A stretch of 64,000 nucleotides of DNA from BQWY01 sp046351095 (GCA_046351095.1 JAXLZC010000001.1:930001-994000), one strand, 5' to 3'; counted from the stretch's first letter, positions 1 to 8,531 are shown. Notes: generated from the letters alone by a model not told the origin. Made by a program: numbers and translations.

Positions 1-798
1 CTCGGCGGCCTGCCGACATTCGGCATCAGCGGCGCAGCATTCGCCGTCGCCACCGCCGAATCGCTCGGCCTCGCACTGCTCCTCTGGCGCGCCCGCTCCC
101 TGCTCTGCTGCCCTACACACCTCCGCTGGGATCTAATCGGCAGCGCCTGGACGGTCGGCGCACCGGCGTCCGGCGAACGTATGCTGCAACAGGCCGGCAT
201 CCTACTCTACACGAAGCTCGTGATTAGTTACGGCACGGTCGCCTACGCCGCCCACCAGGTGGGTCTGTCGATCGAGGCACTCTCGTTTCTTCCAGGACAC
301 GGCTTTGCCATCGCCGCCGCGTCGATGGTGGGGCAGAGTATCGGTGCGGGTAAATACCAGCGCGCGACAATGGAAAATTGGGAAGCCAACAGACAAGCGC
401 TCTGGATGATGACGGCGATGGGCTTGGTGTTTTATTTCGCGCCCACGCCCCTACTGCGGCTCTATACCCAAGATCCCGGTGTGATCGAATTGGGCGCGTC
501 GTTTTTACGGATCGTCGCCCTGATTCAAATTCCACTGGCGCTGACGATGGTGCTGGCCGGCTCGTTACGCGGCGCAGGCGACACACGCTTTATCATGGGC
601 GTGACATTCGTCGGCATGTGGGGCATCCGGCTGCCGGCCGCCTACCTCGCCGCCTGGTTCGTCCCAGGCACCGTGCTCGCCGTCTGGTGGGGAATGGTGA
701 TCGACTGGACCTTGCGGATGTTCCTAATGCTCTGGCGCTACCGATCAGGCCGCTGGCGAAACATTCGTGTCCTACAGGACGCCTCGTCCAAACATTGA
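1..798 (+). CDS. MATE-family efflux transporter, C-terminal part (cut by window edge)
   Basis: The reading frame is open from base 1, so the N-terminus lies outside the window. The visible 265 residues hold several hydrophobic segments separated by short basic loops, plus the NorM/DinF-like stretch SLRGAGDTRF near the end. MATE proteins export drugs or metabolites in exchange for H+ or Na+ across the inner membrane. The substrate cannot be inferred. The first in-frame Met at 181 lies inside a transmembrane region and is not the true start. The gene converges on the ABC exporter at 854. Confidence 0.85.
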   Translation, partial: LGGLPTFGISGAAFAVATAESLGLALLLWRARSLLCCPTHLRWDLIGSAWTVGAPASGERMLQQAGILLYTKLVISYGTVAYAAHQVGLSIEALSFLPGHGFAIAAASMVGQSIGAGKYQRATMENWEANRQALWMMTAMGLVFYFAPTPLLRLYTQDPGVIELGASFLRIVALIQIPLALTMVLAGSLRGAGDTRFIMGVTFVGMWGIRLPAAYLAAWFVPGTVLAVWWGMVIDWTLRMFLMLWRYRSGRWRNIRVLQDASSKH

Positions 799-853
799 CC
801 CTCAGGGGAGAGCCGAACGGTACAAGCTGGCGGCGTTCTTCGATCCGAACACG

Positions 854-2578
854 CTACACCTGAAATTGTGCGTCGTAGAGGGCGGCGTAGATGCCGCCGC
901 ATTCCATCAAGCGCGTGTGGGTGCCTTCTTCCACGACACGCCCATGATCGACGACGACGATCCGGTCGACGTCCTGCAGCGTCGACAGGCGGTGCGCGAT
1001 AATAAACGTCGTACGACCTTTGGTGAGATCGTTGAGGGCTTCGCGAATTTTGACTTCCGTCTCGGTGTCGATGTTCGACGTGGCCTCGTCAAAGACGACG
1101 ATTGGCGGGTCCTTCAGCAACACACGCGCGATCGAGACACGCTGCTTTTGCCCGACCGACAATTTAACGCCGCGTTCGCCGATCCACGTGTCGTAGCCTT
1201 CCGGCAGCGCCGCGATGAATTCATGCGCGCGGGCCACCTGCGACATCGCTTCGATCCTGGCGGCATCGGCCGTGAGTTGACCGTATGCCAAGTTCTCCCG
1301 CACCGTACCGTTGAACAAGAACGGTTCTTGCTGCACATGGCCGATGTGGTCGCGTAAAAACGCCAGCGGCATGTCGCGCACGTCGATCCCGTCGATCAAG
1401 ACCGCTCCGCCCGTCACGTCGTAAAACCGCGTGAGGAGTTTCAGCAGAGTACTTTTCCCCGCCCCGCTCGGCCCGACCAACGCAATCCGCTCGCCCGCAC
1501 GCACAGTCAGCTGCACGTCCCGCAGCACCGGTACGTCCGGACGATAATGAAACTGCACGTTCGCGAAGGTCACCGCGCCCTGCAGTCGCCGCGCAGGCGT
1601 CGCGACACCAGGTCGATCCGTCACATCCGGCACCGTATCGAGCACATCGAAGACCCGCTCGCTCGCGGCCAGCGCATGTTGCAGCATGTGATTCACCGAA
1701 TGGATCTGATTGATCGGCACGTAAAATAACGCGAGGTACGACAGGAACAGCACGAGTTCACCGACAGTCAGCCGCCCGGCCAGCACCTCGCCCGATCCGT
1801 ACCAGAGAATCAGCACGGTCCCCACGCTCCCCGCGAAAATCATGCTCGGCGAATACACCGACCAGAGGTACATCGCTTTCAAATTGCTCTCGCTGTACGT
1901 CTGACTCAGGCGCGTGAAGCGCGCTTCCTCGTACGATTGCCGATTGAACCCCATGGACTCGCGGATGCCGGACAACGCGTCCTGCAGATACGCGTTCATC
2001 TCCGCCAGCCCCTTCCGCACATGCTGATAGTGCCCATGGACGGTTCGGGTGAAGTACGTGGCCGAATACATCAACACCGGAATCGGCACCAGCGCGAGCA
2101 GGGCCAACTTCCAATTCAGCGTGACCAACATCGTGCTGATACCCAGCAATGTGAGCGACGCGGTCAGCACGCCTTCGACACCGTCGATAAAAATCCGTTC
2201 GACATGTTCCGTGTCGTTCGTCACACGCGACATGATTTCGCCGGTGGACCGATTTTCGAAATAACTGATCGAGAGGCGTTGCAAGGCACCGAACAGTTGC
2301 GCGCGCAAGTCATGCACCACACGCTGCTCCAACGTGTTGTTGAGGCGAATGCGCAGCGAGGCGAAGACGTTTTTCAGGGCAAACGCGCCGAGCAATCCGG
2401 CCAAGACCCAAGGCAGCAGGTCGGGACGACGGCCTTGAATGACGTCGTCGATGGCCATCTTGACGAACCAGGGCGGCGCCAACTCCATGGCGGTGGCCGC
2501 CGCCGCGCAGAGGAGCGTCAGCAGGGCCAAGGCGCGGTAGGGCCGGAGGTACCCGAGCACACGTATGAGGGTCTTCAC
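854..2578 (-). CDS. MsbA-like ABC exporter (fused permease and ATPase)
   Basis: A 574-aa half-transporter with an N-terminal six-helix exporter domain (about 1-310) and a nucleotide-binding domain (about 335-570). Visible motifs are Walker A GPSGAGKST (369-377), Walker B VVFDEAT (about 493-499) and the H-loop His528. The signature is LSVGQ (472-476) in place of the common LSGGQ. It should act as a homodimer exporting lipid, lipid A precursor or drug from the inner membrane. No lipid A gene flanks it, so msbA is not assigned. The next gene on the same strand begins upstream after a gap of about 20 bases, so the two are probably co-transcribed. Confidence 0.88.
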   Translation of the reverse strand: MKTLIRVLGYLRPYRALALLTLLCAAAATAMELAPPWFVKMAIDDVIQGRRPDLLPWVLAGLLGAFALKNVFASLRIRLNNTLEQRVVHDLRAQLFGALQRLSISYFENRSTGEIMSRVTNDTEHVERIFIDGVEGVLTASLTLLGISTMLVTLNWKLALLALVPIPVLMYSATYFTRTVHGHYQHVRKGLAEMNAYLQDALSGIRESMGFNRQSYEEARFTRLSQTYSESNLKAMYLWSVYSPSMIFAGSVGTVLILWYGSGEVLAGRLTVGELVLFLSYLALFYVPINQIHSVNHMLQHALAASERVFDVLDTVPDVTDRPGVATPARRLQGAVTFANVQFHYRPDVPVLRDVQLTVRAGERIALVGPSGAGKSTLLKLLTRFYDVTGGAVLIDGIDVRDMPLAFLRDHIGHVQQEPFLFNGTVRENLAYGQLTADAARIEAMSQVARAHEFIAALPEGYDTWIGERGVKLSVGQKQRVSIARVLLKDPPIVVFDEATSNIDTETEVKIREALNDLTKGRTTFIIAHRLSTLQDVDRIVVVDHGRVVEEGTHTRLMECGGIYAALYDAQFQV

Positions 2579-2597
2579 CGAGATCCGCCTTGCGCCG

Positions 2598-3959
2598 TCA
2601 GCACTGCGTCCGCGCCTCTTGCGGCGGACGTGTGTCCTTGCCGTCGCCGACCCGGACTTCGATACGGCCGACGCCCTTCACGTTTGCGCACAAGTCGCCG
2701 AGTCCAGGCGTGATCAAACGGAACGGGCCACCACGCGCATCTGGGAACGGTTGGCCGTCGAGTTCGTACAACAGCATGCCGTAGTCGCGCGCCTGGGCCA
2801 GCGTCAGCGTCGCCGCGTATTTCCCATCGAGCGAATGAAACGTGACATGGTCGGCGCCGGCCGCCAGCGCCGGCACGTCGAGTAGACCGCGCACGCGGAT
2901 CGCCGCGCCCTTCATGGTCGGCATCGCCTGGCTGACATCGGCCACACGATGTTCAGCCGGCAACTGCGCCATCGCCGCACGATCGAGCGACACCGGCTGT
3001 ACCACCGCGCCGTCGATCCGGACGATCCCGGGCCCGACACGATCCTTGGCCGTGATCGTATGGATCAACGCCGTCATCGTCTCGTTCACGGGCGTCGGCA
3101 CACCATGCTCGCGGCCCAACCGCACGATCATGCCGTTGAGGTAGTCGATCTCCGTCGGCCGCCCCGCCTTCCAGTCGTCGTACATCGACGTGTGGATATC
3201 ACGAATCTCCTGCGTCCACTTCACCACACGATCGGCCATGTCCGGCGCAAGCGGGATCTTACACGCGGCCGAGACCGCCGCCACCTCGTCGACGATTTGA
3301 TGCACGACCCGCAGCAATTCCGGCTGGTCGATGGCCTTCGCCACCTTGTCGTCGATCAAGACCGTCAGCGGATTAAAGACGCAGTTCCAACACATCTTCT
3401 CCCACTTCGTGCGCCGCACATCCTTGCTGATCTGGCAGGGCAAACTCGCCGCCTTAAACACCGCCTGAATCGCCGCCAGGCGCGGCGTCTCCTGCCCATT
3501 CATTTCGCCGATAGCGACCGCACCCTTTTTGTAATGATCGATCACACCCGGCGCGGCAATCTTGGAATAGATGTACGCAACACCACCGACCACACAATCG
3601 CGCTTGAGAAGGCGAGCAAGCCGGTCCTCGGCATCGACCCCGTTCTGCAACGTCAGGATCACCGTCCGTTCCGTGAGCACCGGCGCCAGTTGTGCCATCA
3701 CCTCGTCGAGATCGTAGGCCTTCACCGACAAGATCACGAGGTCCGGCGTCGGCAACTCACGCGGATCGGAGGCCGCTTTCGGATGCACCGTAAACGTGCC
3801 GGTGGCGCTGCGGATCGTGAGTCCGTTCGCCTGCACGGCGGCCAAGGTCTTCGGTCGCAACAGAAACGACACACTCGGATTCTGTTTGGCCAAATGCGCG
3901 CCGAAAAATCCGCCGACCGATCCAGCCCCCACCACCAAAATCTGTTGCATCGTCTCCAT
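2598..3959 (-). CDS. 2-dehydropantoate 2-reductase (PanE) fused to a molybdopterin-oxidoreductase-like domain
   Basis: The start is Met at 3959 because GAGGA lies 7 bases upstream; the earlier Met at 3980 has no ribosome binding site. The protein has 453 aa, against about 300 for ordinary PanE. Residues 1-305 are a ketopantoate reductase: GAGSVGG (11-17) for NADP, the catalytic Lys in KWEK (about 188), Asn192, and TEID (269-272) with the substrate-binding Glu. Residues about 311-437 resemble the Moco-binding domain of YedY/sulfite oxidases (SLDGKYAATLTLAQA, ELDGQPFP, GGPFRLITPG, GVGRIEV). The cysteine that binds molybdenum in that family is missing. The reductase part would make pantoate for coenzyme A; coaX lies about 10 kb away. 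The role of the fused domain is unknown. Confidence 0.82.
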   Translation of the reverse strand: METMQQILVVGAGSVGGFFGAHLAKQNPSVSFLLRPKTLAAVQANGLTIRSATGTFTVHPKAASDPRELPTPDLVILSVKAYDLDEVMAQLAPVLTERTVILTLQNGVDAEDRLARLLKRDCVVGGVAYIYSKIAAPGVIDHYKKGAVAIGEMNGQETPRLAAIQAVFKAASLPCQISKDVRRTKWEKMCWNCVFNPLTVLIDDKVAKAIDQPELLRVVHQIVDEVAAVSAACKIPLAPDMADRVVKWTQEIRDIHTSMYDDWKAGRPTEIDYLNGMIVRLGREHGVPTPVNETMTALIHTITAKDRVGPGIVRIDGAVVQPVSLDRAAMAQLPAEHRVADVSQAMPTMKGAAIRVRGLLDVPALAAGADHVTFHSLDGKYAATLTLAQARDYGMLLYELDGQPFPDARGGPFRLITPGLGDLCANVKGVGRIEVRVGDGKDTRPPQEARTQC

Positions 3960-4091
3960 TCCCGAATCCTCTTGTGTCATTGCCTAGGGAGTCTCACGCA
4001 GGCGACGTGTGCTCGGCACGAACCGCGCGCCGCCACACTCGCGCGCTACTATACACGACGCCTTCGACCGGATTCACGTATACTCCGGCGC

Positions 4092-4829
4092 ATGTCGACC
4101 CTCTCCGAGGCCCGCGCACGAGTAGCGGCCGCGCGGTCCATTGCCGTGTTGACCGGCGCCGGCATCTCCGCCGACAGCGGCGTGCCGACCTTTCGCGGCG
4201 CCGACGGACTCTGGCGTAATTTTCGTGCGGAAGACCTCGCCACACCGGAGGCCTTCGCGCGCGATCCGCGACTCGTGTGGGAATGGTACAACTGGCGGCG
4301 CGAATTGATCGCGACGAAAGCGCCGAACGACGCGCATCGTGCGGTGGTCGAGTTGGAACGGCGCACGCCAGACTCGTGGCTGATCACACAAAATGTGGAT
4401 GGGCTGCATCGACTTGCCGGTTCGACCAAGGTTTCGGAAATTCACGGCAACATCTGGATGACACGCTGCACCGACTGCGGTGTCGTCGCCGAAAATCGTG
4501 TCGTGCCGATTCCGATCCTGCCCTATTGCACCGCCTGTGGTGGTCTACTCCGACCGCATATCGTCTGGTTCGGCGAATCGCTGGCGGCGGAGGACATCCG
4601 CCGCAGTCAGACGGCCGTCACCACCTGCGACGTATTGCTGATCGTCGGGACGTCCGGTTTGGTGTATCCGGCGGCGTCGTTTGCGGGGATCGCGAAGGAG
4701 TCAGGCGCGTTCGTCATCGAGGTGAATCTCGACACGACACCCAACAGTCGGCATGTGGATGTCGCCTTGCAAGGTCGCGCGAAGGATCTGGTGCCGCTGC
4801 TGCTCGCGCCGGAGGCGTCGACCTCGTAG
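4092..4829 (+). CDS. cobB: Sir2-family NAD-dependent protein deacylase (CobB type)
   Basis: A 245-aa sirtuin. It has GAGIS (22-26) for NAD, NVD (101-103), catalytic His118 in EIHGN, and a zinc ribbon with Cys126, Cys129, Cys146 and Cys149. Residues Tyr66 and Arg69 form the YxxR pair typical of class III sirtuins (SIRT5, E. coli CobB). In those proteins the pair favours removal of succinyl or malonyl groups over acetyl. The chosen ATG leaves about 20 residues before the Rossmann motif, as is usual. The gene is monocistronic, transcribed away from the PanE fusion gene and convergent with the HAD hydrolase. Confidence 0.9.
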   Translation: MSTLSEARARVAAARSIAVLTGAGISADSGVPTFRGADGLWRNFRAEDLATPEAFARDPRLVWEWYNWRRELIATKAPNDAHRAVVELERRTPDSWLITQNVDGLHRLAGSTKVSEIHGNIWMTRCTDCGVVAENRVVPIPILPYCTACGGLLRPHIVWFGESLAAEDIRRSQTAVTTCDVLLIVGTSGLVYPAASFAGIAKESGAFVIEVNLDTTPNSRHVDVALQGRAKDLVPLLLAPEASTS

Positions 4830-4844
4830 CCGCGGAACAGCCTG

Positions 4845-5588
4845 CTACTCGAGTCCGTCGAGAATCGCAGGAAGCTCACTCAGCGTGGTTATCCTATGGG
4901 CGGGTGTAACGGGCATGTCGACGCTCGCACGCGCTCCGGCCGGCCCACTGGAACGATCGACCCAGACGCCGAGCACACCCGCATTCTTCGCGCCCAGCAT
5001 ATCTTCCTTCAAACTATCGCCGATGTGCACGACGTCCTCCGGCTCGACCGCGTGTTTCTCCATCGCCGCACGAAAGATACCCGGCGCCGGTTTGGCCGCA
5101 CGCGCCAGGCTCGAAATCGTCACCGTATCGAACAAGCCATCGAGACCGAGCCCGCGCAACACGCTGAACAGCCGCGAATCGAAATTCGACACGATGCCCA
5201 ATTCCATCCCGCGCGCCCGCAGAGTCTGCAGCGTCGCGATCGTGTCTGGGTAGAGCACCCACAGCGACGGTCCGTCGAACTGCTGGAACACGTCGTCGAA
5301 AAAATCGTCGAACCGCTCGAACATACCGACGCGATAAAAGACGTTGTGCACCACGTCGAACCACCAGAGCCGCTCGCAGCGTTTGATCTCCTTCGGATCG
5401 TCAACCAAAAACACCGGCGGCGGCGCATCCGCCATCGCCCGGCGAAACGCCGCCTTGAGCGTCTCCTCGGCATCCGGCTTCGGCCGAAACCCATGCCGCA
5501 CCGCCGTCTCCAGATAAATCTCGCTCACCGGACGTTTCAAGGTAAACAACGTCTCGGCGGCATCGAATAACACCGTATGGATCGACAT
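4845..5588 (-). CDS. HAD-superfamily hydrolase
   Basis: A 247-aa protein starting at 5588, with AAAGGA 8 bases upstream. HAD motifs are in order: motif I FDAAETL with nucleophile Asp9, motif II IVSNFD, the motif III Lys in AAKPAPGIF, and motif IV IGDSLKED. The residue two after Asp9 is Ala rather than Asp, as in the HDHD3-like and phosphonatase-like branches. It is therefore probably a small-molecule phosphatase or related enzyme. The cap is helical and sits between motifs I and II (C1 cap). The substrate is unknown. Confidence 0.85.
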   Translation of the reverse strand: MSIHTVLFDAAETLFTLKRPVSEIYLETAVRHGFRPKPDAEETLKAAFRRAMADAPPPVFLVDDPKEIKRCERLWWFDVVHNVFYRVGMFERFDDFFDDVFQQFDGPSLWVLYPDTIATLQTLRARGMELGIVSNFDSRLFSVLRGLGLDGLFDTVTISSLARAAKPAPGIFRAAMEKHAVEPEDVVHIGDSLKEDMLGAKNAGVLGVWVDRSSGPAGARASVDMPVTPAHRITTLSELPAILDGLE

Positions 5589-5818
5589 GCAGCCTATCCT
5601 TTTCACTCTCTGTCGTTGTGACGACCATCGAACCTATCCGAACGTCCCACTCTCAGAACGTCCCCCTAGGCGGTTCCCCTCAAGCCCGGCGGCGCCTCGC
5701 CGACGGCCCCGTCACCCCATAACGCAAATCGACGTTTCTTTGGACAAACCCGGGACCCTTTGATAGCGTCGAATCGACAAGCCAGACGCGGCGATCACGT
5801 TATAAGGGAGACATAACC

Positions 5819-7375
5819 ATGGGTGCACGCCTCTTTGTCGTCGATGGAAGTCCCGCCGTCCGCCGTCTGGTGGAACAGGTCTCCGTCAAAGCCGGCTACG
5901 AAGTGCATGCCTTCCCCGACGGGCCCAGCGCCGTCCAGGCCGCCAAGGACCTGGCCCCGCAGGCCGTGATCGCGGATTTTCACCTAGACAACATGACGTT
6001 TTCCAGCTTTTGCAAAGCGCTGGGCAACCTCGACCAACCGGAAGAACCGCGCATCGTGTCGTTGATCGGCGCCTCCGATAAGGTGGACGAAAAAATGTAT
6101 CGCTCGCTCGGCGTGGCCGTGTTCATCAGCAAACCCGTGGAAGCCGGCAGCCTGCTCGATACGTTGCGCACCTTGATGGACAGCAAAGACAAAGCGACGC
6201 CGAACAAACCTAAACGTAGCTGGCCGCCGAACTCCAGCGACGACGACGCGCCCGCGCAGACCAGCGGCTCGGCACATGCCGCCTCCGCTCCAGCGGGCGA
6301 ATTGGTCTTCGAAATTCCGCCAGCCACTCCAGCCCCAGCGCCGGCAGCCTCCTCGACCGTTGCCGAAAATCCGGTCGCCACTTCGTCGCCGACAGCGGCG
6401 GCCCAAGAAGCGGCCTCGACACAAGCACCTGCTCCCGTCGCCAAGGAATCCGCACCGGCCTCGCGGCGCTGGACGGAATCGCCGTCGCCGAAGATCCCGG
6501 ACATTCCACAGCGCGCAGCCGCAGCACCGGCAGCAGCTACCGTCGAAACACCAAAGGCCACCGCATCGACCGCCGCGCCAGCCCGTTCGAACGAGGCGCC
6601 GAACGTCGTCATCCCATCATCACCCATGGCGCACACATCGACGTCCATCGACGCCGTGACCAAAGCGTTTTCCGAGGCCGTCGGCAGCAGCCTGATCCCC
6701 TACATCACCCAGTCGATTCAGTCGGCCTTGCCCGCGATGGTTGCGGAAGCCGTGCAGCGCGAACTCGCGGCACAGCTCGACGCCTCCGTTCAGAAACAGG
6801 TGGCCGCCTCCTGTTCGCCCCAGGCGCTCGCCGCGCTCTGCACACCGGTCGTCGACTCGGCCCTTGCCGCGCAACTGCCTGCCGCCATGGCGGAACAGGC
6901 GTCCTCGCAGGCCGCATCCATCGAGGCGACGCTGCTTCCACGAGTGGAAGACAAGGTCGGCACGATGATTGCGCAGGCCATCGACAAGGCCGTCTCGGCG
7001 GAAGTGGCGAAGGCGGTGGAACAGTCCCTGCCGATCGCGTTGCGCACCCAAGTCGGTACGCTCGGACAACTCGTGCAGGAGACGATTCAGGGAATGGCGA
7101 CCCCGATGGTGCAGGAGTCGGCGGACCGTGTCATGCGGCAAGCCGTGGAGGAACAACTGCCGACACTGCTGAAGGCGCACATCGGCGGGATGGACTCGAT
7201 GGTGAAGGAAACGATCCAGTCCGTCTGCAAAGACCAGGTTGGCGACCGTCTCGATTCGATCGTCGCACAGCAGGCGAAAGAACAGTGTCGGGAAGCGGCG
7301 GCCCGCCTCGTGCCTTCGTTGACCGAAACGTTGGTGGCAGCGGAGATCAAACGGCTTGAAGCACTCCCCGACTGA
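5819..7375 (+). CDS. Degenerate response-regulator receiver with Ala/Pro linker and long helical tail
   Basis: A 518-aa cytosolic protein with GGGAG 9 bases before the ATG. Residues 1-120 have the receiver fold. The phospho-acceptor Asp53 and Lys105 are present, but the usual acidic pair is Asp9-Gly10 and the switch Thr/Ser appears to be Gly84. Residues about 130-265 are a low-complexity Ala/Pro/Thr/Ser linker. Residues about 275-515 form repeated amphipathic helices rich in Ala, Gln, Val and Glu, with recurrent patterns such as VxExIQ and MVQESAD, suggesting a coiled or apolipoprotein-like tail. There is no DNA-binding or enzymatic output domain. It looks like a scaffold or localisation protein; its partner is not in the window. 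Confidence 0.75.
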   Translation: MGARLFVVDGSPAVRRLVEQVSVKAGYEVHAFPDGPSAVQAAKDLAPQAVIADFHLDNMTFSSFCKALGNLDQPEEPRIVSLIGASDKVDEKMYRSLGVAVFISKPVEAGSLLDTLRTLMDSKDKATPNKPKRSWPPNSSDDDAPAQTSGSAHAASAPAGELVFEIPPATPAPAPAASSTVAENPVATSSPTAAAQEAASTQAPAPVAKESAPASRRWTESPSPKIPDIPQRAAAAPAAATVETPKATASTAAPARSNEAPNVVIPSSPMAHTSTSIDAVTKAFSEAVGSSLIPYITQSIQSALPAMVAEAVQRELAAQLDASVQKQVAASCSPQALAALCTPVVDSALAAQLPAAMAEQASSQAASIEATLLPRVEDKVGTMIAQAIDKAVSAEVAKAVEQSLPIALRTQVGTLGQLVQETIQGMATPMVQESADRVMRQAVEEQLPTLLKAHIGGMDSMVKETIQSVCKDQVGDRLDSIVAQQAKEQCREAAARLVPSLTETLVAAEIKRLEALPD

Positions 7376-7487
7376 TCGCCCCACGCCCCGCAACGTCCTG
7401 CGTAGCTATTAAGTCGACATCGAACTGGCCCCGGGACGACGACCAAACACGTCGTCCCGTCGGCACAGACCTGACGAACAGACGCGC

Positions 7488-7610
7488 TTACTTCTTGCTC
7501 GTCGTTTTCTTCGCAGCGGCGCGCCGCGTCTTCACCTTCCGCTTCAACCGTTGCACATTTTTCCGATGCTTCCGACGAACCTTCCGATCTTTCTCGCGTC
7601 CACGTGGCAT
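7488..7610 (-). CDS. 40-aa highly basic protein, possibly ribosome-associated
   Basis: A small gene of 41 codons including TAA. It begins MPRGREKDRK and ends KKTTSKK, and about half of its residues are Lys or Arg. The ribosome binding site AGGAAAGGA lies about 6-8 bases upstream and a promoter-like pair lies at 7694-7722, which supports it as real. The RKxRRKHRKNxxRLKRK pattern resembles tiny ribosomal proteins of the bTHX/bS22 or AURKAIP1-COX24 type, but no family can be assigned by eye. Confidence 0.68.
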   Translation of the reverse strand: MPRGREKDRKVRRKHRKNVQRLKRKVKTRRAAAKKTTSKK

Positions 7611-7693
7611 GCTCGATCCTTTCCTGTCCTGTACGACCGTCTTGTCGGTGTGTGATGCGTTGGGCGGCGAAACGCCGAGCGCAGCGCGTGCGA

Positions 7694-7722
7694 TCTATAA
7701 CATAGGGCGCATAGCGGCACAA
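7694..7722 (-). promoter_or_regulatory. Candidate sigma70 promoter of the 40-aa basic gene
   Basis: On the minus strand TTGTGC (7717-7722) and TATAGA (7694-7699) are 17 bases apart. A TG one base before the -10 makes it an extended -10. It would give a leader of about 77 bases. Confidence 0.4.
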
Positions 7723-7850
7723 GCGAAGCCGCAACCACAAGAATCCTCCTGCACTTTATCGAAGGCGAAGGCGCGGGAGGATGAACCAAACCTCTCGCGC
7801 CATACACCCTGAACCACAGCCTGCCATTCACTACTCAACTACTTACAGAT

Positions 7851-8156
7851 TTAGACACTGACTAAACAGCTCCAGCGAGGGAAGTTATCTCCCTTGCCAC
7901 GATTATTTCTCCACTGAAGTGGTTGAAGATTGCTGTAGTCATCAGTACCACCTTGAGATACGGGGAAGACGTGATCTACCTCCCACCCGTAGTCATCAAT
8001 TACACCGTGGAGTCCCCGTTGCATCCACGCACCACATCTATCCTTTCGCCAAACGCTCGGATCATAACCGGGCACCACCTGCCCTTTCCTCCAAACAACC
8101 TCGATCGTTCTGGAATCAAACGCACCTCCATCTTTTGTTGTACCGGACCTACGCAT
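7851..8156 (-). CDS. Small HNH endonuclease-like protein
   Basis: A 101-aa protein with GGAGAG about 5 bases before the ATG. The C-terminal half carries an HNH core: WEVDHVFPVSQGG (58-70) with Asp61-His62, then SNLQPLQWRNNRGKGD (75-90) with Asn76, Asn84 and Lys88. This is the treble-clef nuclease layout of phage- and toxin-type HNH proteins. The upstream zinc-knuckle cysteines are incomplete (only Cys41 and Cys97), so metal binding relies on the HNH residues. Local base composition is lower in GC than the flanking genes, suggesting acquisition. There is no neighbouring terminase or restriction partner. Confidence 0.72.
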   Translation of the reverse strand: MRRSGTTKDGGAFDSRTIEVVWRKGQVVPGYDPSVWRKDRCGAWMQRGLHGVIDDYGWEVDHVFPVSQGGTDDYSNLQPLQWRNNRGKGDNFPRWSCLVSV

Positions 8157-8190
8157 ACTCTCTCCTTTCAGTTCTGGATTTTTGAAATAA

Positions 8191-8225
8191 CTACCCTCCG
8201 CATTTGCACAGCGTCATTCGCGCAT
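8191..8225 (-). other. Perfect Shine-Dalgarno with two tiny overlapping ORFs upstream of the HNH gene
   Basis: AAAGGAGG (8231-8238, minus) lies 5 bases before ATG CGC GAA TGA (8225-8214). That TGA overlaps an ATG opening an 8-codon ORF MTLCKCGG that ends with TAG at 8191. They could be leader peptides or the relic of a Cys-rich N-terminus of an HNH protein. Confidence 0.3.
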
Positions 8226-8239
8226 AGCCACCTCCTTTC

Positions 8240-8280
8240 AAAAAAAAGCCGTACCAAGGGTGTCCCCCCTTGATACGGCT
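8240..8280 (-). terminator. Rho-independent terminator after the Cys-rich mini-protein
   Basis: On the minus strand a 14-bp stem (8267-8280 with 8247-8260, a single T-G wobble) closes a 6-base loop and is followed by eight T residues. It lies 78 bases past the stop of the 57-aa gene. Confidence 0.85.
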
Positions 8281-8357
8281 CCACGTCCTTCCGCCCGAAC
8301 CCTAATACTGCTCCAGCACGGACTTCATGCCGCTGATAGCGCCCATCAAATTACTAT

Positions 8358-8531
8358 CTACGCAATGCTTCTAGGCCTCCATGGCAACCAAACCGGATAT
8401 GGCAAATGCTGTTTACACGAGTTGCACTCAATCCAATCAGCTCCCCACACCCGACACTTCGTAATCACCACCTGCTGCTTCACCTCGATCAGCTTGTTGC
8501 CACAGGGGCATGCGTAGACCTTGTGACCCAT
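8358..8531 (-). CDS. 57-aa Cys-rich (zinc-ribbon-like) mini-protein
   Basis: The gene has a strong ribosome binding site (GGAGGAG, 9 bases before the ATG) and its own downstream terminator. The protein starts MGHKVYACPCG. It has cysteines at 8, 10, 26, 36 and 39, the last two as CNSC, consistent with one structural zinc site. The C-terminus is Trp- and Pro-rich (YPVWLPWRPR). It resembles small phage-type zinc-finger proteins, but no family is assigned. With the HNH gene it forms a low-GC patch between conserved genes. Confidence 0.65.
   Translation of the reverse strand: MGHKVYACPCGNKLIEVKQQVVITKCRVWGADWIECNSCKQHLPYPVWLPWRPRSIA

Noticed and set aside
6620..7393. 257-codon open frame antisense to the receiver protein
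   Set aside because: His/Arg-rich translation typical of the antisense of Ala/Val/Asp-rich coding sequence; no ribosome binding site.
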